Origin: Lewinellaceae bacterium
GTDB lineage: Bacteria > Bacteroidota > Bacteroidia > Chitinophagales > Saprospiraceae
Reading direction: 5' to 3'
Length of the DNA stretch: 64,000 bases
Assembly (NCBI GenBank): GCA_020636045.1
Contig: JACJYP010000001.1
Location: forward strand, 604,001 to 668,000
Shown here: positions 36,530 through 45,462 of the stretch, piece after piece
How the letters are laid out: every line of letters starts with the position of its first letter
How positions within the stretch are numbered: the first letter of the stretch is position 1
Position numbers and translations under genes: made by a program
Notes under the pieces: generated by a model
The model's input: the letters and a program-made list of their open reading frames with translations, nothing else
The model's database searches: none
Told to the model about the DNA's origin: nothing

Positions 36530-39500
36530 TTGAAACACTTCCTGCCACATTTCATCCAGGAGAACTACCGCCACGGGAAACTGGAAGGACGACTGCGCGC
36601 CTTTACGATGTTCGTCGACCTCAGCGGCTTTACCCGCCTGACGGAGAAGCTCATGCAGAAAGGTCCGGAAGGTGCCGAGGAGCTGTCCTATGCCCTCAAT
36701 CATATCTTCCAGCCGACGGTCGCACTGGTGTACGAACAGGGCGGGTTCATTCCCAACTTTGCAGGCGACAGTTTTATCGCGATCTTTCCCTACAAAGAAG
36801 ACAGCGCCACCCATGCCGAAATCTCGGGCATCGCGTTGCGTGTGGCCGAGACGGCACAATCCACGTTGCGCAGGTTTATCAGCGACCAGGAAGACCCGGT
36901 CATGGCGGAATACAATATCGGCATCAAGATCGGCATTTCCGAAGGCGATGTCAAGTGGGGCATTGTCGGCAGCAAGCGCAAAGGATATTACTTCATGGGC
37001 GAGGCGATAGAAGGCTGTTCGGACGCACAGGTGCGCGCCGAGAGCCTGCAGGCCGTAGCCGACGAACGTTTTCTGAAGTTCATTCGCCCGGAAATCATTG
37101 ACAGCGAGTCGATCGGCGACGGTTTATCCCAGCTGCTGCTCGAGGGCATTAACCTTAGCGAATCGGCGCCGCACACGAATTCGGCGCCCAAACTTCCCAA
37201 GCCCGACCCGGTGGTCATGGAGGAGTTTTTCCCGAAAGAAGTTTTTGAAAACCCGGGTATCGGCGAGTTTCGCAATGTGGTGAGCGTGTTCCTTTCCTTT
37301 ACAGGCGTCAACACCCACGAAGCACTCGACCATTTTTCCACCGTGGTGCTGGACCAGAGCGAGAACTTTGGCGGATACTTTAAAGAGATCGATTTTGGCG
37401 ATAAAGGCGGCGTGATCTTCTGCATTTTCGGGGCGCCGGTGTCTTTTGAAAACAACCTGGACCGCGCCCTGGAGTTCATCACTGCCGTGCAGGACGATCT
37501 GCTGCACATGGAAAATATCACCGGCGCACGCTACCGGATCGGCATTACATCGGGTACTGCATTTACCGGCGTGATCGGCAGCGGCGAACGCTGCCAATAC
37601 GCTGCAGTGGGTGCGCGGGTCAATCTCGGCGCAAGGCTGATGATGCAGGCGAAATGGGGCGAGGTGATGGCCGATGAAAATGTGCAGCGCAACCGCAACT
37701 TCAAGTTCTCCTTCAAGGGGGAAGGCAATTTCAAGGGTTTTGAAAAGAGCATTCCTACCTACGTGCTCAGCGGGCGGAACCTGGGCGGGCGCACGAGCTT
37801 TTCTGGCAATTATTTCGGCCGGCAAAGCGAATTGAAAACCCTGCTCGATTTTGCCATGCCCCTGCGGGAAAACCGCTTCGCAGGCGTGGCATTCGTATTT
37901 GGCGAAGCCGGCATTGGAAAAAGCCGCCTGAGTTACGAATTCCGGCGCAGCATGCGCGAGACGATGGCGGTGAGCTGGTTTACCTGCCAGAGCGACCAGA
38001 TCCTGCGCAAGCCGTTCAACCCCTTCATTTATTTCCTCAAATATTATTTCGAGCAAAGTCCGGAGAACAGCCAGGAGCGCAACCGCGAGCTGTTTGAGAA
38101 CAACTTTCTCGAACTGCAATACGAACTGACGGAAAACCGCCATCCCGAAGCCGATGCCGTGCGCCGGGAGATCGCCCGTACGCAAAGCGTGCTGGCGGCG
38201 ATGGTGGGCATCCACTACACCAATTCCCTTTGGGACCAGCTCGATGCGCGCGGCCGCTACCAGAACGCGCTGTCGGCGATGGCCAACCTTTTTGTGGCGG
38301 AATCGCTGCTGCAGCCCGTCGTGATCGAACTGGAAGATGCGCACTGGTACGACGACATGAGCCGCGAATTCCTGCTCCAGTTCATTCGCAGGGCGCAGGG
38401 GTATCCGCTGTTTTTCCTGGTAACCAGCCGCTATGAGGACGACGGCTCGCGGTCCTTTATTTTCCGGCTCAATCTGCTGAAAGAACTGCAGATACCCAAT
38501 ACGGAAGTCGATCTCAATTTTTTGTCGCCCGAAGACCTGAAATCGTTCGCCGAAGCGCGCATGGGCGGCAAGCTGCACTCCGACCTGCTGGAACTGATCC
38601 AGCGGATGACGCAGGGCAATCCCTTTTACGTGGAGCAGATGGCCGACTATTTCCGTGAAGCGAACCTGCTGAAAACGACGGACGGCGTGGTGCAACTACA
38701 GCAGGCCGAGGACATTCAGATGTCCGACTCCGTGAAGCAGATCATGATGGCCCGCATCGACCGGCTCAGCGGACTGGTAAAAGAAACCGTCAAAGCGGCG
38801 GCGGTGATCGGCAGGGAATTCGAGCTGCCCGTACTGTCGGCCGTTATGGCCCGTCAGGAAGAATTTGCCCGTAAAAACGGCGACCTCGAGCTGGTGCTGC
38901 GCGAGCAGATACAAACCGCTGAAAAATGGCAGATATGGCACGCCATGAACGAATTGCGGTACATTTTCCGCCACTCGCTGTTGCGCGAGGCCGCCTACGA
39001 CATGCAACTGCGCACCCGTCTGCGGGAGCTGCACCACCTCATCGCAGAAGCCATCGAACAGCTGTACCCGGGCTCGGAGGAGCGTTTTGTGGACCTTGCC
39101 TTCCATTACGAACAATCGGAAGACACCCAGAAGACAAACAAGTTTCTGGAAAAAGCGGCGCGTTATTCCCAGCGCAACTACCTGAACCGGCAGGCGCTCA
39201 AGTACTACGAAAAGATCATCGACAACCTGCTCAAAAACGCCAAAAAGAGCAAGAAGATCGTCAAGTTGCTGCTGCGCAAGGGCGCGGTGCACGAGCTGGT
39301 GGGCCAATGGGACGAGGCTGAGCAGGACTATCGCTCCGCGCTTGACAGCGCCAAAAAACTCAACGACTGGTACCTTATCGGCCGCAGCAACCGGCGCCTG
39401 GGGCAGCTGCTCATGCTGCGCGGCAATTACACGGAAGCCAAAAAACACCTCGACGTGGCCGTCACCTGCTTCGAACTGGCCAACGACCAGGTCGGCATTG

Positions 39501-40606
39501 CCAAAACCTACGGCAACCTGGGCACTTTCTTCTTCCGCCAGGGCAGTTACGATGCTGCGAAAAGCTGGTTTGCCAAAGCGATCGAGATCAACCGCTCGGT
39601 ACAGCGCGACGCCGAAAACGCCGCGATCGTCGCCAACCTGGGCCTGATCTTCATGAACCAGGGTCACTACGACGAAGGCATTCGCTGGCTTGAAGAGCAG
39701 CTCGATATTGCCGAACGCGCCGGCGACAAGCAGGGGCTGACTACGCTATACACCAATCTCGGGATCATTTATCTTGAAAAAGGCGCGCTTGACTCGGCTT
39801 TGCTTTGCCTCGAAAAAGGGCTCGCCCTGTCGGAAGAACTGGGCAACAAGCTGTTCATGACCATTTGTATCGGCTCCATCGGTTCGGTGTGGGAGAAAAA
39901 GGGCGATTACACAAAAGCCATGGAGAATTTCGAGCGCGACCTTGTGCTTTGCCGGGAACTGGGCGACAAACAGGGCACCGCCATCGCCTGTGGCCTCATC
40001 GGCGACCTGCTATCCGTGATCGGCGAATTTGACCGGGCCATTGAGTATCTGGAGCAAAATCTCAATCTGTCGCGCGAACTGAATTATAAAAAAGGCATTG
40101 CCAAAGCGCTCAATACCCTCGGCGATACCTGGTTTTATAAAGGCGACTACAAACGCTCCATTTCCTATTACAACGAAGCCATCGAATATGCCCGGGATAT
40201 GGGCAACAAACTGGTGCTCGGCTATTCGCTCATCGAAAAAGGGCTGGTGCATGTGTACGCCAATGAGCTGTCCACGGCGCGGCAATTGCTCGAAGAAGGC
40301 CGCGACATCGCCCTGGCGCTCGGCAATGCCGACCTGACCTTCGGCGCAAATATCCTTCGCGCACAGGTGATCCTCGTGGAAGGAAACCGGCCGGAAGCGC
40401 TTCGGCAACTGCAGCAATTGCTGGCGCTGGCACGCACCGAGCGCGAAGAGGCAGCCGTGCATTTCGAACTTCGCAAAGTTGCTGACAACCCAACCACGCA
40501 CCATGTGCGCGCGCTCTCGCTGTACCAGAGCATGTACGCGCGCACGCCGCAATACATCTACAAGGTGCGTCTGGATGAGCTCGAGCAAGAGGCCGGTAGC
40601 AAATGA
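36530..40606 (+). CDS. Soluble-adenylyl-cyclase-like protein: two class III cyclase domains, STAND-type ATPase and TPR repeats
   Basis: 1358 residues; the start is TTG at 36530 because the first ATG would remove the strand before FTMFVDLSGFT. Cyclase domain 1 (about 25-170) keeps metal-binding aspartates in FVDLSGFTRL and FAGDSF, but its later NxxxR position reads EAIEGCSDAQ. Cyclase domain 2 (about 245-410) has lost the first aspartate (VFLSFTGV) yet keeps AVGARVNLGARLM. The pair could thus form one active site, as in mammalian soluble adenylyl cyclase. Then come an ATPase (Walker A FGEAGIGKSRL, Walker B VIELEDAHWYDD, about 425-780) and about ten TPRs (about 860-1300). Cytosolic; the product, cAMP or cGMP, cannot be decided. 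Confidence 0.88.
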   Translation: MKHFLPHFIQENYRHGKLEGRLRAFTMFVDLSGFTRLTEKLMQKGPEGAEELSYALNHIFQPTVALVYEQGGFIPNFAGDSFIAIFPYKEDSATHAEISGIALRVAETAQSTLRRFISDQEDPVMAEYNIGIKIGISEGDVKWGIVGSKRKGYYFMGEAIEGCSDAQVRAESLQAVADERFLKFIRPEIIDSESIGDGLSQLLLEGINLSESAPHTNSAPKLPKPDPVVMEEFFPKEVFENPGIGEFRNVVSVFLSFTGVNTHEALDHFSTVVLDQSENFGGYFKEIDFGDKGGVIFCIFGAPVSFENNLDRALEFITAVQDDLLHMENITGARYRIGITSGTAFTGVIGSGERCQYAAVGARVNLGARLMMQAKWGEVMADENVQRNRNFKFSFKGEGNFKGFEKSIPTYVLSGRNLGGRTSFSGNYFGRQSELKTLLDFAMPLRENRFAGVAFVFGEAGIGKSRLSYEFRRSMRETMAVSWFTCQSDQILRKPFNPFIYFLKYYFEQSPENSQERNRELFENNFLELQYELTENRHPEADAVRREIARTQSVLAAMVGIHYTNSLWDQLDARGRYQNALSAMANLFVAESLLQPVVIELEDAHWYDDMSREFLLQFIRRAQGYPLFFLVTSRYEDDGSRSFIFRLNLLKELQIPNTEVDLNFLSPEDLKSFAEARMGGKLHSDLLELIQRMTQGNPFYVEQMADYFREANLLKTTDGVVQLQQAEDIQMSDSVKQIMMARIDRLSGLVKETVKAAAVIGREFELPVLSAVMARQEEFARKNGDLELVLREQIQTAEKWQIWHAMNELRYIFRHSLLREAAYDMQLRTRLRELHHLIAEAIEQLYPGSEERFVDLAFHYEQSEDTQKTNKFLEKAARYSQRNYLNRQALKYYEKIIDNLLKNAKKSKKIVKLLLRKGAVHELVGQWDEAEQDYRSALDSAKKLNDWYLIGRSNRRLGQLLMLRGNYTEAKKHLDVAVTCFELANDQVGIAKTYGNLGTFFFRQGSYDAAKSWFAKAIEINRSVQRDAENAAIVANLGLIFMNQGHYDEGIRWLEEQLDIAERAGDKQGLTTLYTNLGIIYLEKGALDSALLCLEKGLALSEELGNKLFMTICIGSIGSVWEKKGDYTKAMENFERDLVLCRELGDKQGTAIACGLIGDLLSVIGEFDRAIEYLEQNLNLSRELNYKKGIAKALNTLGDTWFYKGDYKRSISYYNEAIEYARDMGNKLVLGYSLIEKGLVHVYANELSTARQLLEEGRDIALALGNADLTFGANILRAQVILVEGNRPEALRQLQQLLALARTEREEAAVHFELRKVADNPTTHHVRALSLYQSMYARTPQYIYKVRLDELEQEAGSK

Positions 40607-40613
40607 GTCCGGT

Positions 40614-42035
40614 CTACAGGTTTTCTTCTTCCCCCAGTTCAGGTATCTGCACGTCTTTGAAGCCGTTTTCCAGCAGATAGTCGCGCCATTTCTCCTGCCG
40701 GTCGGTTGTGCCGTGCACAAGCCACACCTTGCGGCAACGTTCCTTTTGATTGCTTAAAAAGTCGAGCATTTCTTTCCGGTCGCCGTGGGCGGAAAAGGAG
40801 TCCATGACTTCGATGTCGGCGAGTACCTGCTTGTTATGCCCCATGATATAAATACTGCGGGCGCCGTCGCGCAGGCGTCCGCCGGGCGTGCTGGGCGCAC
40901 AATATCCCACGATCAGGAAGGTATTGCGCCGGTTCTCGATATTGTGCAACAGGTGGTGGCGGATGCGCCCGGCATTCATCATGCCCGATGCGGAAATGAT
41001 GATGCAGGGCTTTTCAATACTGTTGAGTTTGATGCTTCCCTCGGAGTTGCGGATGTAGTACAGATCGTTGAATCCGAAAGGGTTTTCATTATCCACCATG
41101 TAGCGCTGCACTTCATCGTCGAAACACTCGGGGTGGTTTTCAAATACCTGCGTGGCGTTCACGGCGAGCGGACTATCGACAAAGACCGATACTTTGGGCA
41201 GACGCCCGGCGTGGTGCAGTTTGTCGAGCATATACACGATCTCCTGCGTACGTCCCACTGAAAAAGCCGGGATGATCAGCTTGCCTTTCTTCTCCACGCA
41301 GGTATGCTGCACGATTCTTATAAAGTGCTCTACTTCGTTTGGCGCGGCTTCGTGTTCGCGGTCTCCGTAGGTGCTTTCACAGATCAGGTAATCCAGCTCG
41401 GGCATGGGTTGCGGGTCTTCAAGGATCGGCCGGTTGGGCCTGCCGATGTCGCCTGTAAACCCGAAACGTATGGTTTCTCCGTTTTCCCTGATCTCCAGGG
41501 TAACGCTTGCGCTGCCGAGGATATGACCTGCGTCGCGGTACATTACGCGCACATCGGGGTGGATATGGAACCACTGATCGTAGTTATAACTGGCGAACTG
41601 CCGCATGGTCTGGCCGATATTCTCCACTGTATAGAGGGGCTTGCGCTCGGGTTCGTTGAAGCCTTTTTTCCTGTTGTGGTATTCGGCGTCGTTTTCCTGG
41701 ATCTTGGCGCTGTCGAGCAGCATGATCGCACAGAGGTCGCGCGTAGCGTGGGTGCTGTATATTTTTCCCCGAAAGCCGTCCGCTACCAGTTTGGGAATGC
41801 GCCCCGAGTGATCGATATGGGCATGGCTGAGCACCAGGCAATCGATCTCTTCCGGGTTGAAGAGCCATTTTTCATTGAATCCCGTCATCGGATCGCCGTC
41901 TCCGGCCTGGCCGTCGTCATCGCCGCCGCCCTGGTAGAGGCCGCAATCGAGCAAGATCCTGAATCCGTTGTCCAGGGTGATCAGGTGAGCCGAGCCGGTA
42001 ACCTCGCGTGCGGCGCCGCAAAATTTTATCTTCAT
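40614..42035 (-). CDS. MBL-fold beta-CASP hydrolase (predicted RNA exonuclease/endonuclease)
   Basis: 473 residues. The metallo-beta-lactamase core has HAHIDHSGRIP (about residue 71), DAGHILGSASV (about 165) and FTGDIGRPNRPIL (about 197). The beta-CASP insertion follows, with the canonical motifs IIPAFSVGRTQEIVYML (about 250), IISASGMMNAGRIRHHL (about 350) and SFSAHGDRKEMLDFL (about 430). The group includes YsnC/RNase J-like and CPSF73-like nucleases acting on RNA 3' ends. The exact substrate is unknown. The gene ends 7 bp from the cyclase gene stop in convergent orientation. Confidence 0.9.
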   Translation of the reverse strand: MKIKFCGAAREVTGSAHLITLDNGFRILLDCGLYQGGGDDDGQAGDGDPMTGFNEKWLFNPEEIDCLVLSHAHIDHSGRIPKLVADGFRGKIYSTHATRDLCAIMLLDSAKIQENDAEYHNRKKGFNEPERKPLYTVENIGQTMRQFASYNYDQWFHIHPDVRVMYRDAGHILGSASVTLEIRENGETIRFGFTGDIGRPNRPILEDPQPMPELDYLICESTYGDREHEAAPNEVEHFIRIVQHTCVEKKGKLIIPAFSVGRTQEIVYMLDKLHHAGRLPKVSVFVDSPLAVNATQVFENHPECFDDEVQRYMVDNENPFGFNDLYYIRNSEGSIKLNSIEKPCIIISASGMMNAGRIRHHLLHNIENRRNTFLIVGYCAPSTPGGRLRDGARSIYIMGHNKQVLADIEVMDSFSAHGDRKEMLDFLSNQKERCRKVWLVHGTTDRQEKWRDYLLENGFKDVQIPELGEEENL

Positions 42036-42175
42036 GGTGTTACTGGTAAGGTGATTAAGGAGCGTAAATGCATCAAACTGCGGGAAAAATAGGGGGATTG
42101 AAGCGTATTCTCCCCAAAATGCGGGCTGAAAAATAAATTTTAAAACCGAAGCGGAAAGATCATACCCGCGTCATT

Positions 42176-42183
42176 TACTTTTG
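42176..42183 (+). promoter_or_regulatory. -7 box next to the fructosamine-kinase start
   Basis: TACTTTTG matches TAnnTTTG and ends 5 bp before the ATG at 42189. Initiation a few bases downstream would make the mRNA leaderless or nearly so. Confidence 0.55.
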
Positions 42184-42188
42184 GGATT

Positions 42189-43061
42189 ATGCTGCCCGCC
42201 GCACTGCACACCCATTTGGAAGCCCTGCTGAATACCCGCCTGGAAGCGGATCAATCGCTTGCCGGGGGCGATATCCATCGCGCTGCACGGATTTCTGCCG
42301 CCGATGGACAAGATTATTTCCTGAAATACAACCGCAATGCCGACAGAAAGGCGCAGGAAATGTTTCGTACGGAATCGCTGGGACTGGCCATGCTCGGGGC
42401 CGCCCGGGTGATTGCCATCCCGAAAATTTATGGGCATGGCATTGCAGGCGAGTTTGCTTTTCTCTTGCTCGAATACATAGCGCCGGGCCACCGGAGCCGC
42501 GCTTTTTGGGAACAATTCGGACAATCACTCGCTACGCTGCACGGCACGACCGCGGCGCAGTTCGGCCTCGCCCACGACAATTTTATCGGCTCACTGCCCC
42601 AATCGAACCGGCGGCGCGACAGCTGGCCGGAGTTTTACGCGGAAGAGCGGCTGTTGCCGCAAATGCGCATGGCGCGGGAGCAGGAACTGCTGAGTGCCTC
42701 CGATGCGCGGCTGCTGGACTCCCTGTGCAAAAAACTCTCCGACATCTGTCCGGATGAAGCACCTGCGCTCACCCACGGGGATCTGTGGAACGGCAATTTT
42801 TTATGCTTGGCAGACGGGAAACCAGTTCTGATCGATCCGGCGGCGTCATTCGCCCATCGCGAGATGGACCTGGCCATGAGCCGGCTGTTCGGCGGATTTG
42901 ACGAGGCATTTTACCGGAGTTATGAAGCGAATTGGCCGCTGGAGCCCGGGTTTGAAGAACGCCTGGAGGTCCTGCAATTGTATTATTTGCTGGTGCATGT
43001 GAACCTGTTCGGCGGTTCCTATACCGATCAGGTACAGCGTATTTTGCGGCGCCGGGGGTAA
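42189..43061 (+). CDS. Fructosamine kinase family protein
   Basis: 290 residues with an aminoglycoside-phosphotransferase-like kinase fold. Nucleotide-binding YFLKYN (about residue 41), hinge LLLEYIAPG (about 95), the FGLAHDNFIGSLPQ family motif (about 122), catalytic loop LTHGDLWNGNFL (about 196) and metal-binding VLIDPAASFAHREMDLAMSRLFGG (about 213) are present. The enzyme phosphorylates fructosamine or ribulosamine adducts on proteins and so starts deglycation. The ATG lies almost on the predicted transcription start. Confidence 0.92.
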   Translation: MLPAALHTHLEALLNTRLEADQSLAGGDIHRAARISAADGQDYFLKYNRNADRKAQEMFRTESLGLAMLGAARVIAIPKIYGHGIAGEFAFLLLEYIAPGHRSRAFWEQFGQSLATLHGTTAAQFGLAHDNFIGSLPQSNRRRDSWPEFYAEERLLPQMRMAREQELLSASDARLLDSLCKKLSDICPDEAPALTHGDLWNGNFLCLADGKPVLIDPAASFAHREMDLAMSRLFGGFDEAFYRSYEANWPLEPGFEERLEVLQLYYLLVHVNLFGGSYTDQVQRILRRRG

Positions 43062-43172
43062 TTGGCATCTTTAAGTAAGGGGCGGAAGTAAAATATTTTC
43101 TTATCTAAAATAAACAAAAGCGCGCTTATTAAATACAGAATGTTTTAAATTGGCGACAAAAAATATTGAGTT

Positions 43173-43727
43173 ATGGAACAGGCAGAAAAAACGATGATCG
43201 AAAACCTGCACAAAAACACAGGTAAAACACTCGAACAATGGATCGGGATCGTGAAGGAAAGCGGGCTGACCAAACATGGTGAAGTCATCAAATTCCTGAA
43301 GGAATCGCACGGATTTACCCACGGGTTCGCCAATCTTGTAGCCCACAAAGCCAAAGGTTCGGACGCGGGTTCGGCGGACAATCCCGACAACCTGATCGCC
43401 AAACAATACCAGGGAAAAGAAAACCTGAGGCCGATCTACGATCATTTGATCGGCAATATCCGCGCGTTAGGGGCGGATGTAGAGATCGCGCCGAAAAACG
43501 CCTATGTCAGCCTCCGGCGGAAAAAACAGTTCGCCCTCCTGCAACCCTCTACCAAAACAAGGCTGGATCTCGGCTTGAATATCAAAGACCAAAGTCCGGA
43601 GGGTAAACTGGAGGCTTCCGGGAGTTTCAACGCCATGTGCACACACCGGGTCAGGCTGGAACACATGGAAGACGCCGATGCTCAGGTGATGGTCTGGTTA
43701 AAAAAAGCCTACGATCAGGCGGGGTAA
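43173..43727 (+). CDS. DUF4287 and DUF5655 domain protein
   Basis: 184 residues. N-terminal DUF4287 (about 1-70): MIENLHKNTGKTLEQWIGIVKESGLTKHGEVIKFLKE, then HGFTHGFANLV. C-terminal DUF5655 (about 85-182): LRPIYDHLIGNIRALGADVEIAPKNAYVSLRRKKQFALLQPS. DUF5655 resembles a helix-grip domain found on transport-associated and DNA-linked proteins; neither domain has a proven activity. The gene is isolated, 111 bp behind the kinase, and is followed by an array of GCAGT-type short repeats. Confidence 0.85.
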   Translation: MEQAEKTMIENLHKNTGKTLEQWIGIVKESGLTKHGEVIKFLKESHGFTHGFANLVAHKAKGSDAGSADNPDNLIAKQYQGKENLRPIYDHLIGNIRALGADVEIAPKNAYVSLRRKKQFALLQPSTKTRLDLGLNIKDQSPEGKLEASGSFNAMCTHRVRLEHMEDADAQVMVWLKKAYDQAG

Positions 43728-43728
43728 A

Positions 43729-43866
43729 CGCAGTGGCAGTAAGCAGTTACAGTGGGCAGTAACAGTGTTGATATTGGTACGAATTACCGCACAAAAAAGG
43801 CTCCCTTTCCTGAATTACCCAAGTTCTACTATTACTGCCGACTGCCACTGCTACTGCCAACTTTTT
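43729..43866. repeat. Low-complexity GCAGT/ACTGC inverted repeat cluster
   Basis: The left part repeats GGCAGTAAGCAGTTACAGTG-like units; the right part (about 43830-43860) holds the complementary ACTGCCGACTGCCACTGC series. Together they can fold into a long imperfect hairpin between two convergent genes. It may terminate transcription from both sides or be the trace of slipped-strand repeat expansion. No gene fits. Confidence 0.55.
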
Positions 43867-43867
43867 C

Positions 43868-45118
43868 CTAGTGATCCTCAGGGCGCCCGATGATCTTTCC
43901 CTGCTGGTACGACTTTTTCAGTTCGCCCTCTTCCTTGATCTCTTCCTCCGTAGCGGGCGGAATATCCATTTGCGACAGGTCGGGCTGACCTGCATCTACC
44001 CAGGCGGTGTACCAGGCACTGCTGACGGCGTGGATCGCCGCCCGCATACGCCGCTCGATCATGCCCTGCAACTGCTCCTGATAGGCCACAGCATAATCGC
44101 GGCAGTGAACGAGTACCGGCGTGCCGTTGCGCATGTCGGGGCACATCTGGCGATCGGAGGGAAAACTCCGGTGCAACGCGCGTTCAAACGACAACACACT
44201 GTCGACCATGCTGTTGCTTTCCAGCACCGTCTGCCAGAAGAAATCGCCTGTTGCATCCAGGTATTCGGGTTTTCCGACAAAATAATCGTAGGATTCATCG
44301 GCAAAGAGTTCGGGGATACGGCTTTCCCAGAATCCGTGGATGCCGTGCTGTCCCGTCTTCTGGCCGTTGTAGTTGCTGGTGGTGTGCAGCGGTACGTGCG
44401 CGTCGCCGATATAATGGCCCATGTCCGCGCAGAGCCGCAGGATGCGTTTGGCGTCGCGCCTTTTAAAGGCCGCCGTGAGGTCGCGCTGCATTTTTTGCAG
44501 GTGCCAGGGCAAAATGCCGTGTTCCGAAAGGTGCTCTTCAAAAAAAGCCGCCGCCACCTTTTGCGATGTATTGCTGGCAAAGCCGTGCGCAGTCATAAAA
44601 GACGACAGCGAATCGGCGTCTATTTCGTTGCTGCCGGTGTAAAAACCCGGAAGCACCTGCCGGATAAAAAAGTTGCGGTAGGTCTTCGCGGCCGGATCGT
44701 TTTCCGCAGCATTGCGCAGCGCATGGTCGGCGCCGAAAAGCAGAAGGGTATCGCGGCCGGCCGTCACGGTGAAGACATCCGTGTAGCGTATCATGGCATC
44801 CACCCATTGCCGGGGCAGCCCATCGAATGGCGGCCTGCCGTATTGGTCGAGGTCGATATAGTGCCGGGGCGCTTCATTTTTGGTCGCGTAGCGCCGCATG
44901 TCGGGGTCCACCGCGTGATCGCTGATCCAGTCGATGTTGGGCTTGAAGAACAACATCATTTCAGGCGGCAGGGTGAGTACTGCCAGCCGGTTGATCCGCT
45001 TGTGCGCAAAAAAGCCCCAGGCAGGGGCGTGGCGGCACGGCGTTTCAGTAACGGGCTTCGTCAGTGCACTCCAGCAGAGCAACGGAACGGCAAAGAGCAG
45101 GATCAACGGTTTTTTCAT
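43868..45118 (-). CDS. Exported S1/P1-nuclease or zinc-dependent phospholipase C-like protein
   Basis: 416 residues from the ATG at 45118, which gives the signal peptide MKKPLILLFAVPLLCWSALT. The mature N-terminus WGFFAHKRINRLAVLTLP (tryptophan plus early histidine) and the helix LRLCADMGHYIGDAHVPLHTTSNYNGQ (about residue 235) are the zinc-site elements of the S1/P1 nuclease and zinc-dependent PLC superfamily. A further HGIHGFWESRIPELF follows at about 265. The trinuclear zinc site cleaves nucleic acids or phospholipids; which one is undecided. It is last in a leftward run behind gldG and the monooxygenase-like gene, gap 22 bp. Confidence 0.8.
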   Translation of the reverse strand: MKKPLILLFAVPLLCWSALTKPVTETPCRHAPAWGFFAHKRINRLAVLTLPPEMMLFFKPNIDWISDHAVDPDMRRYATKNEAPRHYIDLDQYGRPPFDGLPRQWVDAMIRYTDVFTVTAGRDTLLLFGADHALRNAAENDPAAKTYRNFFIRQVLPGFYTGSNEIDADSLSSFMTAHGFASNTSQKVAAAFFEEHLSEHGILPWHLQKMQRDLTAAFKRRDAKRILRLCADMGHYIGDAHVPLHTTSNYNGQKTGQHGIHGFWESRIPELFADESYDYFVGKPEYLDATGDFFWQTVLESNSMVDSVLSFERALHRSFPSDRQMCPDMRNGTPVLVHCRDYAVAYQEQLQGMIERRMRAAIHAVSSAWYTAWVDAGQPDLSQMDIPPATEEEIKEEGELKKSYQQGKIIGRPEDH

Positions 45119-45140
45119 GGTGATGCAGGTTGGAACAAAT

Positions 45141-45446
45141 TCAGGTCTCCGGCATGGCATCTGCTACTTCCACAGACCAGGCTTCCGCTTTTTCGGCGAA
45201 AAGGGCTTTCGTTTTGGCCCAGGTTGTGCGAAACAGGTCGGACTGGCGATAGGCTTCGAGCGCGGCTTCGTCGTCCCAGATGCTCAGGGTAAACAGTACG
45301 TTCGGCTGTTCGGTGTGGCGCAACAACTCCATATGCCGGCAGCCGGGAAATGCCCTGATCCGGCTTTTGCTTTCCTCAAAGACGTCGCGCAGAAAGCGCC
45401 CGGTTTCCGCTTCGCGGAAAGTCATTTTTACGATGCGTTTTATCAT
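45141..45446 (-). CDS. Antibiotic biosynthesis monooxygenase (ABM) domain protein
   Basis: 101 residues from the ATG at 45446. The dimeric ferredoxin-like ABM fold is shown by IVKMTFREAETGRFLRDVFEES, then IRAFPGCRHMELLRHTEQPNVLFTLSIWDDEAALEAYRQSDLF. Members include quinol oxygenases and heme-degrading enzymes, but most have no known substrate. It lies 16 bp downstream of gldG and 22 bp upstream of the nuclease-like gene, so it is probably co-transcribed. Confidence 0.85.
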   Translation of the reverse strand: MIKRIVKMTFREAETGRFLRDVFEESKSRIRAFPGCRHMELLRHTEQPNVLFTLSIWDDEAALEAYRQSDLFRTTWAKTKALFAEKAEAWSVEVADAMPET

Positions 45447-45462
45447 GGTCGTCACACGTATG

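Noticed and set aside
37124..38695. 523-codon antisense ORF inside the cyclase gene
   Set aside because: Mirror frame of a clear multi-domain gene; no motif, no promoter and no neighbouring leftward gene.
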